From Caldifarciminota bacterium (GTDB taxonomy: Bacteria > Hydrothermota > Tepidihabitantia > Tepidihabitantales > Tepidihabitantaceae): a stretch of DNA of 7,194 bases. Location: the NCBI GenBank assembly GCA_016935295.1, contig JAFGRF010000292.1:1-7194 (forward strand), in the 5' to 3' direction. A program made the position numbers and the translations under genes. This document shows, one piece after another, positions 1 through 5,706 of this stretch (position 1 is the first letter of the stretch; each line of letters begins with the position of its first letter). Under the pieces are notes generated by a model. It saw only the letters and a list, made by a program, of their open reading frames with translations. It did no database searches and had not been told where the DNA came from.

Positions 1-1579
1 AACGGTGGATGTGCTGGGTCGCAACGAGGCACTCGGTCGGGTCGCGCGCAAACGGCGCGCCGGTGTTCGGGTTCTTCTCAAACCGCGGGTAGTTCGACGA
101 TGAGATGATGACCCGCAATCGATGCCCGGGCGCAAATACGTTGGCAGTCGAGCCAACGTCGATATCAAATGTATCAGGCACGCCGGGAACCAGCGAGTCC
201 TCCCGGTCGAACCCGTGCCGGTGTCTTGCCATCTGTATGCCGTCAGTGATGAGCATCGAACGGCCGTCCGGGTAGACGTCGGTCACGCGCACACTCCAGT
301 CGGTGTCATAGCAGTCCGAGGCAGCATAGAGCACGCAGCGTATCTTGCCGATGACCGCGAGGCCGGAGGCGAGTTCCGGTGTCTCGAACACCAGCACGTC
401 CGTCCGGCCCTCGATCGGTCGCTGGTCCTGCGGGCCCTTCCCGTGCAGCATGCCGTACTCCTCCTTGCCACCGTAAGTCATGCACGGGTCGGCCGGGTCG
501 TAGAGGAACGTATCGATCGCGCTGCCCGAAGGCGGCAAGGTATCGAGTTGGCCGCCCTCGCGCAGGTAGTAGTCGCGATAGACCAGCTCGCGCAGCGGCC
601 ATGTGTCGGCTTCGTACCAGTAGTTCCAGCCTGTCGTGTCCTCGGTGTCGCAGTCGCCCATCAGGTATAAGCAGACCTTGGGGTCGGTGATACCGTTGGC
701 GCTATCCTGCATCCAGTGGTCGAACCAGCGCCAGTTCAGTTCCCAGCGCGTACGGTCGGGCAGCGCCGCGTTGACCGGATACAGCAGGGCTCCCTGCTGG
801 CGTGACTCACCGGTGAAATGTCCCCAGGGACCGACGAGCAGCTTCTGGTTGTGGAACCTCGCCTGCAGCGCCGCGAACGCATCCAGTGAGCCCTCCAGGT
901 GGATGTCGTACCAACCCCCGATGTGGAACATCGGGTAGGCGGCACTGTCCCAGCGCTCGGCCAGGTTCTGGAGTTGCCAGAGGGAGTCGTAGCCCGGGTG
1001 ATTGCAGACGCTGTCGACGAAGTGAGGCGCGCCTACAAGTCCGCACCACCCTTCGACCAGGGCCTTGCGTAACTGGCCGCCCTGCCAAGCGAAGTGCAGG
1101 TAACCGTCGGTGATCGCGCGGTCAGGACAGCAGCACACCAGGTGTGGCGGCACCGCGCCGGCGGCCTGGTACTGAACGGCGCCCATTGCCGAGAACCCGG
1201 TCATGCAAATCTTGCCGTTAGACCAGGGCTGAGCCGCAGTCCACTCGATGGCGTCATACCCGTCACGGAGCGCACCCCAGCCGTCGGTCTGGAACATGGT
1301 CCTTTCGCCCTGAGAACCCTGCCAGCCACGCAAGTACTGCAGGACAACAACATAGCCCATGCTGTCTGTGAGCGCCGATGTCCCGTACGATGGCCACCAC
1401 ATCGAATGGAGATACGGGCTGCGCCAGAGCACGGTTGGCCAAGGCGCTGACGACGAATCCGGATAGTAGATGTCAGTCCTGAGCAGGACGCTGTCCCGCA
1501 TCGGCATCCAGATCTCTTCGTACTGGTACGCGGCCCCGACCGCCGCTGAAAGCAGCAACGCAATTACGACATGCTTCAT
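1..1579 (-). CDS. Secreted CocE/NonD-type alpha/beta hydrolase (peptidase S15 fold), 3' end cut by the window
   Basis: The frame is open from ATG at 1579 to the left edge (526 codons visible, no stop). Residues 1-17 form a signal peptide (MKHVVIALLLSAAVGAA). The rest follows the CocE/NonD family: oxyanion-type Tyr56 in WRSPY, an RGWQGSQGE stretch (84-92), then AAQPWSNGK before the nucleophile motif GFSAMG with Ser130, the acid Asp225 in GGWYD, and the base His254 in GPWGH. Residues from about 300 onward match the PepX C-terminal jelly-roll domain, including PRFEKNPNTG (499-508). Family members hydrolyse esters or amides, such as cocaine esterase, glutaryl acylase and X-Pro dipeptidyl peptidase; the substrate here cannot be told. 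The usual family end lies only tens of residues further, so most of the enzyme is present; whether a sorting domain follows is unseen. The SD GGGAGG (1590-1585) lies 5 nt before ATG and supports this start. The residue after the nucleophile is Ala where Tyr is usual. Confidence 0.9.
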   Translation of the reverse strand, partial: MKHVVIALLLSAAVGAAYQYEEIWMPMRDSVLLRTDIYYPDSSSAPWPTVLWRSPYLHSMWWPSYGTSALTDSMGYVVVLQYLRGWQGSQGERTMFQTDGWGALRDGYDAIEWTAAQPWSNGKICMTGFSAMGAVQYQAAGAVPPHLVCCCPDRAITDGYLHFAWQGGQLRKALVEGWCGLVGAPHFVDSVCNHPGYDSLWQLQNLAERWDSAAYPMFHIGGWYDIHLEGSLDAFAALQARFHNQKLLVGPWGHFTGESRQQGALLYPVNAALPDRTRWELNWRWFDHWMQDSANGITDPKVCLYLMGDCDTEDTTGWNYWYEADTWPLRELVYRDYYLREGGQLDTLPPSGSAIDTFLYDPADPCMTYGGKEEYGMLHGKGPQDQRPIEGRTDVLVFETPELASGLAVIGKIRCVLYAASDCYDTDWSVRVTDVYPDGRSMLITDGIQMARHRHGFDREDSLVPGVPDTFDIDVGSTANVFAPGHRLRVIISSSNYPRFEKNPNTGAPFARDPTECLVATQHIHR

Positions 1580-1593
1580 TCAATCCTCCCGTG

Positions 1594-1610
1594 CCGCCGG
1601 CACCCGGCGG
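1594..1610 (-). promoter_or_regulatory. GC-only hairpin in the leader of the CocE-type gene
   Basis: A perfect 7-bp inverted repeat (CCGCCGG, 3-nt loop, CCGGCGG) ends 3 nt upstream of the Shine-Dalgarno sequence of the CocE-type hydrolase. In the mRNA it would form a stable stem directly next to the ribosome binding site, possibly keeping that site open or slowing initiation. No control protein or ligand site is evident, and chance is possible in GC-rich DNA. Confidence 0.35.
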
Positions 1611-1629
1611 TCTGACAGGTTGTTCTTCT

Positions 1630-1663
1630 TGCTGCGGGGAGCGGAATACCGCTCCCCGCAGCA
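1630..1663 (-). terminator. Strong 15-bp hairpin after the esterase gene, terminator-like but without a U-tract
   Basis: The two arms, 1630-1644 and 1649-1663, are perfectly complementary over 15 bp with a 4-nt loop. It starts 11 nt after the esterase stop codon and lies in the 95-nt gap before the CocE-type gene. Reading in the transcription direction, the bases after the stem are AAGAAGAACAACC, so the T-run of a classical intrinsic terminator is missing. It could be a U-less terminator, an mRNA 3'-end stabiliser or a processing site. Confidence 0.6.
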
Positions 1664-1674
1664 GTTGCGGTCAG

Positions 1675-3321
1675 TTACTCGGTCCTTACCAACTTCGTGG
1701 TTGCACTACTTCCACCGGCATCAAGCCGGACGATGTACACTCCCGCAGTCATGCCGCCCAAGCCCGCCCGGTGCAGGCCTGCGGCCTTCATCTCATCCAC
1801 CGGCTTTGCCACCAGGCGGCCAGTTGCGTCGTACACCAGCAGACGGACATGTGCCGGGCACGGAAGGCTGTACTGCACAGCACCCTGCCCGGTGCCTGCG
1901 GACTTCAGATCAAGACCCATCTCAATCGGGAAGCGGTCCGCCTGAGCGCCTTTGCCTCCACCAACTATCTTGAGCATACCCACATCACGGAACGGTATCT
2001 GGCTCTCGAGTTCGCCCGCGACCCGCAACGTGACCTCATCGCCCGGTCCGAATCCCAGCTCGACCAGCTTCTCGACCAGGGCCTGCCGGTCGAACTTGAC
2101 CATCAGGTCAGGTACTTCGTCATCGTCCCAGTCGCCAACCGCGTGCGGTCCGACTGCGGGCAGCGGGGGGTCAAGCTCTTCCCCATTGATGCGGTCAATC
2201 ACGACCGTGCCCGGATCAATGTCCGCGGCCGAGTAGGGCGCCGGCAGCTCGACGTAGCAGGTGACAAACCGGCCGCGGCTCTTGAGGTTCAGCACCGCCG
2301 GTTCAAAGACCGGAGTCGCCTTGATGCCGACGAGGAACGCGATTCCAACCGGGAACCGGGTGGGCAATGAATCGAAGTGCCCGCCGACGTAAGTCTGGTA
2401 CTCGTGCTCAAACCCGAGACGGCCGAGCTTGGCCGACAGCGTGCAACATGGAGCATAGCCCAGGAAATCGTCGTAGAGGCCGCAGTCGAAGTAGGTCCTG
2501 ACGTGCGTGCCGGGCGGCATCGATTGGGCGAGAACCGCCGGTGACTGGGCCAGCCAGACGTCCATGACTTCTGGGATGTAGTTGGCCATGGAGTCGAGCG
2601 CGAGGTCGACGTAGAACGGCGGGTTAAGAAGGTTCGGAGTCCAGGCCGCGCCGAGCGAGAAGAGCACCGCGGACAAGAATCCGCGTGCCGGGTGCCAGTG
2701 GTAGGGCGGACCCTCCGGGTACTCGGCAAGCAGCAATGGAACACCCACCCTCATAAAGGTGGCCGCGTCCGCGTTGGCCAGGCTGTGGGCGGCGAGCGCC
2801 GAAAACTCCGCGGGATGCTTGTATGCCGCTCGCATGGCGCCGTACCCTCCGGCCGAATGGCCCATCAGGTAGCGACAGTCCGGGTCTGACACGGCCTTGT
2901 AGTGCGACTCCACGAAATCCACAATGCTCGAGTACGTGTAGCTCTCCCACGGGCCATTCAGGATAGAGTTCGAATGCCAACTGACTACGTAGGGCGTACT
3001 CTGGGCGTTCGGCTTGGCCATGACAACCGGCTCGATGACGCCATTGCCGATCATCGCATCCAGAATGCCCTTCATGTACGGGTAAGAAACGTGGTTGGCG
3101 TAGCCCGGACCGACACCATCCTTGGCACCGTGCAGGAAGTAGATGACCGGATATCGTGTGGTCGTGCCCGGGTCGTAGCCTTCGGGCAGGTAGACTTGGA
3201 CATAGCGCTTGCCGATGCGCGGGTCGGGATGGACAAAGGAATCCACGACCATCGTGCCGGCCGCGTAGGTGATGCCTGTTAGGCACAGGCTGAGGGCAAC
3301 TAGCAGTGTGCCCAGTTTCAT
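1675..3321 (-). CDS. Secreted esterase-D-type alpha/beta hydrolase with an extra C-terminal domain and a sorting domain
   Basis: This is a 548-residue exported protein. A signal peptide covers residues 1-21. Residues ~25-335 are an alpha/beta hydrolase of the esterase D / PF00756 type: oxyanion-side HG (64-65), nucleophile Ser156 in GHSAGG, a likely acid at Asp279 or Asp284 (YFDCGLYDD), and His315 in VGGHFDS. Such enzymes cleave esters such as feruloyl or other acyl esters; the substrate is not evident. Residues ~338-455 match a domain I recall from other secreted bacterial and archaeal proteins (VLNLKSRG ... ELP ... GDWDDDEVPDLMVKFDR). Its Asp397/399/401/405 spacing resembles a calcium-binding loop. 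Residues ~480-548 form a type A sorting domain (LLVYDATGRLV, MTAGVYIVRLD, TTKLVRTE), implying T9SS-like export or surface attachment. AAGGAGG lies 5 nt before ATG. Its tail lacks the 7-bp arrays found in the two upstream genes. Confidence 0.92.
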   Translation of the reverse strand: MKLGTLLVALSLCLTGITYAAGTMVVDSFVHPDPRIGKRYVQVYLPEGYDPGTTTRYPVIYFLHGAKDGVGPGYANHVSYPYMKGILDAMIGNGVIEPVVMAKPNAQSTPYVVSWHSNSILNGPWESYTYSSIVDFVESHYKAVSDPDCRYLMGHSAGGYGAMRAAYKHPAEFSALAAHSLANADAATFMRVGVPLLLAEYPEGPPYHWHPARGFLSAVLFSLGAAWTPNLLNPPFYVDLALDSMANYIPEVMDVWLAQSPAVLAQSMPPGTHVRTYFDCGLYDDFLGYAPCCTLSAKLGRLGFEHEYQTYVGGHFDSLPTRFPVGIAFLVGIKATPVFEPAVLNLKSRGRFVTCYVELPAPYSAADIDPGTVVIDRINGEELDPPLPAVGPHAVGDWDDDEVPDLMVKFDRQALVEKLVELGFGPGDEVTLRVAGELESQIPFRDVGMLKIVGGGKGAQADRFPIEMGLDLKSAGTGQGAVQYSLPCPAHVRLLVYDATGRLVAKPVDEMKAAGLHRAGLGGMTAGVYIVRLDAGGSSATTKLVRTE

Positions 3322-3365
3322 TTCCTCCTCCTTGCTAACTGTTCGGTCTCATCTTGCGGTCTTGT

Positions 3366-3387
3366 GGGCACGGCTCAAGCCGTACCC
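3366..3387 (-). promoter_or_regulatory. Hairpin in the leader between the peptidase and esterase genes
   Basis: The arms 3366-3374 and 3379-3387 form a 9-bp stem with a 4-nt loop. One position is C opposite A on the plus strand but becomes a G-U wobble in the minus-strand transcript, so the stem is complete only in the RNA made with these genes. It lies about 115 nt after the peptidase stop and 45 nt before the esterase start. It could be a terminator without a T-run or a leader element. Confidence 0.4.
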
Positions 3388-3394
3388 GCGCTGC

Positions 3395-3409
3395 TCAGGT
3401 ATCCGTCAT
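3395..3409 (-). other. SD-preceded mini-ORF of four codons in the esterase leader
   Basis: An AAGGAGG (3419-3413) lies 3 nt upstream of an ATG at 3409, which opens only M-T-D-T before TGA at 3397-3395. The SD is as good as those of the real genes here, although the spacing is short. The hairpin at 3366-3387 follows 7 nt after its stop, and the esterase begins about 75 nt later. It may be a regulatory leader peptide, the ruined start of a lost gene, or chance. Confidence 0.25.
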
Positions 3410-3503
3410 GGCCCTCCTTTCGTCGTCAAAGAATGCACTCCTCGGGACAGAGATACGTCTCGCGCATGCCGAGAACCAGCACCACCCTGCCCCATGCCGC
3501 ACG

Positions 3504-5696
3504 TCACCTCGTCACGACCACCTTCGATACACGCTCGACGCTCGATGCATGACGCATGACGCCAGACGCCTGGGCGGATGATGCGGAGCCGGCCATCTGA
3601 CGGCAGAAGTAGACTCCGGGAGCCAGATGACTAACGTCGTTCTCGCCCGGCCTGAGGTTCAGCACGTTCCGTCCGCTGATATCCAGTAGCTCCGCCCTGC
3701 ATGCTGTCTGCTGTCTACTGCCTGCTGCGCCGAGCACCAACACCCCACGGACAACGGTGGGTTTGGAGTACTCCAGGGAAAGAACGGATGCGCCCTCAGC
3801 GATGCCTGGCGCGAGCACGTACACGCCGCCAGCCAGTAGGTCATTCGTGTCGTTCTGGTCGCTGGCTAGTGCCAGCGTGCAACTGAGCACATGGTAGCCA
3901 GGCACTTTGGGCAACCAGTTCACGAAGCCGAAGGCCACCGAACTCTCCGCCGGCACCGTCACTTGGCCGGGCCGGTTGTAGCCTTCGTCCGGTATCCGAA
4001 ACCAAGCCGTGAAAGTCTCGGTCTGCGTGCCGTTGTTGCGCAGGGTCACCCAGGGTCGCACATTCACTCCCGAGTCGACGGTGTCGGGCGGCACGAGTAT
4101 CTTGACAACTGCAACGTCGTGCAGGCGCGAGCGTACCGAAGTAGAACACACGTCGTTGCCAGTGTACTCGTCGCCGACCAGGGCCGTGGAACAGCGGACC
4201 AGATGCGTGCCGCTCGCCGGCGCGGTCCAGTTCCGGAAGTCAATCCTGATAGCACTGTGGGGCGACAGGTTCGCAACGTCCACACTATCCGCATACCCCG
4301 AGCCGATTGTCAGCCGCACCGGGAACGAAGCCGGAGCGCTCCCGAAGTTCCGTACTTCCACTCTCGGCACATAGACGCTATCCGGTTCCACGATGCCGGC
4401 CGGGGACAGGATGCGGACCGGACTCACGTCGTGGTCCAAGTATCGCAGATATGTGGAGGCATAGGCGTAGGAACCTGCGTCCGGAATCGCCACCGGCGGG
4501 TCTTGCGATATCGAGAACAGCGTGTCAAAGTCATCGACCTGGAAGTACTCAATACGACCAGTCAGACTATCCGGGACGTCGTCGATGCAGCCGACGAAGA
4601 GAGTGTCGGTCCCTCCGGGTGAAAGCAGGGACTCGGCCTCGGTCATGTCGAATACGAGGTTAGTGGCCGGAAACGGCTGCCGCGCGTACTCGGACCGCCA
4701 CCAGCGGTAGTCGTAGTGCCAACGTGGCGCTTCAGGCGACCCGAAGCCCATCCTGATACCGACTTTGTCCCGGCGGTTGTGTTCGAGCCGCACACGCCCG
4801 ACCAGCTTCGGTCGGTAGCCGATGCGGTCGTTCCAGTAGATGGCGACGCGCCAGCTCATGGCCTGGTCCAGAACCGCAGCATAGGACATCCAGAAGTAGC
4901 CGGAATCTCCCCACGCGGTTCCCCAAGAGTTCGCGATCTTGAACGCGCCGGGCCCGTCGCTTGTTGCACGGTTGTCGTCGTACCCAACCACGCAGACCCC
5001 GTGCCCGCCCAGGTTTGCGCCATAGCGTTCGCAGGCGCAGTAGGTATCGGCGAAGCTGTCGATGTCGACGAAGTTGTCCCAGCACCAGATCCCCAAGACG
5101 GCGGTGTAGCCGTTGCACAGCCGCTGTTTGATGAGCCCCAGCCACGTAGAATCATAGAGTGGCGTGAACTCCGCACCCGCAGCCCGCAGCGGCAGCGCAT
5201 TCACGTAGGCCGTCTCGGTCGGCCAGTCCAAGTACTGCCCGGCCTGGTACGGGCAGTCGGCCAAGCTGGCGCAGCCTTGCTCTGCAAGGAACGCGGCGAC
5301 CTGTTCGAAACTAGTCCCGACATTGTCCACGCCGCCGTTGAGCTGGTTGTAGATGAAGGCAGGACTGCACTGGAAATGCGGGTCGGACAGGTCCCGGGTC
5401 GTATCTTCGAGCCATTGGGTATGAGACCAATGGTAGTAGCCGCAGGCCCAAGCCACGCAAGAACCCTCGGGTCTCTGGTCGCCTATGGGCGGCATCTGAT
5501 GTGACAGGTCGACGGCATCGACCGTGTCACACAGCGCGTGCCCGGCCAGCACCGGGACCGTGCGCGCCTCGTTCAGCACGCCCTGGATTTCCCGCACCTC
5601 GGAGTACCGCAGCCCGAACCTCGCCCCGTCGAAACCTGCCCGCGCTGAAGCCACGCATAGCACCGCTGCAGTGAGAATCACCGATGTCCGTTTCAT
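3504..5696 (-). CDS. Secreted papain-fold (C1) cysteine peptidase with CARDB-like modules and a sorting domain
   Basis: This is a 730-residue exported protein with a signal peptide at residues 1-20. Residues ~60-290 are a papain-like C1 peptidase: oxyanion Gln74 in GDQ, nucleophile Cys80 (SCVAWA) six residues later as in papain, His232 in GGHGVCVVGYDD, and Asn256 in IANSWGTAWGDSGYF. All core catalytic residues are present. No clear inhibitory I29-type prodomain is seen; only ~40 residues separate signal and domain. Residues ~295-420 are an unrecognised, probably beta-rich region. Two CARDB-like Ig-fold modules follow, starting at HDVSPVRIL (422) and HDVAVVKIL (526), typical adhesion or spacer modules. 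Residues ~640-730 are a sorting domain (ELLDISGRNV, NDVSHLAPGVYF, KVVVTR). The protein probably degrades extracellular or surface protein. ATG at 5696 comes 9 nt after the Kelch gene stop, so the two are likely co-transcribed. Two 7-bp arrays lie in the sorting domain. Confidence 0.93.
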   Translation of the reverse strand: MKRTSVILTAAVLCVASARAGFDGARFGLRYSEVREIQGVLNEARTVPVLAGHALCDTVDAVDLSHQMPPIGDQRPEGSCVAWACGYYHWSHTQWLEDTTRDLSDPHFQCSPAFIYNQLNGGVDNVGTSFEQVAAFLAEQGCASLADCPYQAGQYLDWPTETAYVNALPLRAAGAEFTPLYDSTWLGLIKQRLCNGYTAVLGIWCWDNFVDIDSFADTYCACERYGANLGGHGVCVVGYDDNRATSDGPGAFKIANSWGTAWGDSGYFWMSYAAVLDQAMSWRVAIYWNDRIGYRPKLVGRVRLEHNRRDKVGIRMGFGSPEAPRWHYDYRWWRSEYARQPFPATNLVFDMTEAESLLSPGGTDTLFVGCIDDVPDSLTGRIEYFQVDDFDTLFSISQDPPVAIPDAGSYAYASTYLRYLDHDVSPVRILSPAGIVEPDSVYVPRVEVRNFGSAPASFPVRLTIGSGYADSVDVANLSPHSAIRIDFRNWTAPASGTHLVRCSTALVGDEYTGNDVCSTSVRSRLHDVAVVKILVPPDTVDSGVNVRPWVTLRNNGTQTETFTAWFRIPDEGYNRPGQVTVPAESSVAFGFVNWLPKVPGYHVLSCTLALASDQNDTNDLLAGGVYVLAPGIAEGASVLSLEYSKPTVVRGVLVLGAAGSRQQTACRAELLDISGRNVLNLRPGENDVSHLAPGVYFCRQMAGSASSAQASGVMRHASSVERVSKVVVTR
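3528..3569 (-). repeat. 7-bp tandem array, GCGTNNN type, six units, in the peptidase tail
   Basis: Read on the minus strand the units are GCGTCTG, GCGTCAT, GCGTCAT, GCATCGA, GCGTCGA, GCGTGTA, with exact 7-bp spacing over 42 bp. The GCGT core is kept while the last three bases vary. It encodes a low-complexity loop (about residues 710-723, ASGVMRHASSVERV) between the last two strands of the sorting domain, just before the terminal KVVVTR. Confidence 0.8.
3600..3758 (-). repeat. Sorting-domain module, copy A (in the peptidase gene)
   Basis: This 159-bp stretch encodes peptidase residues 647-699. It aligns without gaps to 5766-5924 of the Kelch gene. By my count 40 of 53 residues are identical, and the DNA is near-identical over the part encoding TVVRGVLVLGAAGSRQ. 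The closeness in otherwise unrelated proteins suggests duplication or gene conversion of the export module. Confidence 0.8.
3700..3727 (-). repeat. 7-bp tandem array, CAGYANN type, four units, in the peptidase sorting domain
   Basis: On the minus strand the units are CAGCAGG, CAGTAGA, CAGCAGA, CAGCATG, followed by a weaker fifth, CAGGGCG. They encode the GSRQQTACR-like loop between the first strand and the ELLDISGR strand of the sorting domain. Confidence 0.75.
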
Positions 5697-5701
5697 TTCA
5701 T

Positions 5702-5706
5702 CCCCC
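5702..5706 (-). promoter_or_regulatory. Ribosome binding site of the peptidase, overlapping the Kelch stop codon
   Basis: The last G of the Kelch TAG stop is the first of five Gs (5706-5702) lying 5 nt before the peptidase ATG at 5696. An alternative ATG at 5701 touches the G-run directly and meets TGA after one further codon (ATG AAA TGA), so 5696 is the working start. The arrangement favours translational coupling of Kelch and peptidase. Confidence 0.6.

Noticed and set aside
122..670. Plus-strand open frame opposite the CocE-type gene
   Set aside because: The minus strand here encodes the PepX-like C-terminal domain with family motifs; the plus frame is its shadow.
1591..2370. Long plus-strand open frame (259 codons) opposite the esterase gene
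   Set aside because: It overlaps a gene with clear catalytic motifs and a signal peptide; the product has no recognisable domain and is typical of antisense frames in GC-rich DNA.
3402..3440. TTGACG as a possible -35 box upstream of the esterase
   Set aside because: Nothing close to a TATAAT-type -10 box lies 16-18 bp downstream, and promoter consensus in this lineage is unknown to me.
3528..3569. GCGT arrays as a CRISPR or integron element
   Set aside because: The 7-bp period has no spacers, no cas or integrase gene is nearby, and two of the three arrays are translated as part of real proteins.
4716..5504. Plus-strand open frame (262 codons) opposite the peptidase domain
   Set aside because: It mirrors the codons of the papain-like domain; no signal, domain or convincing start site of its own.
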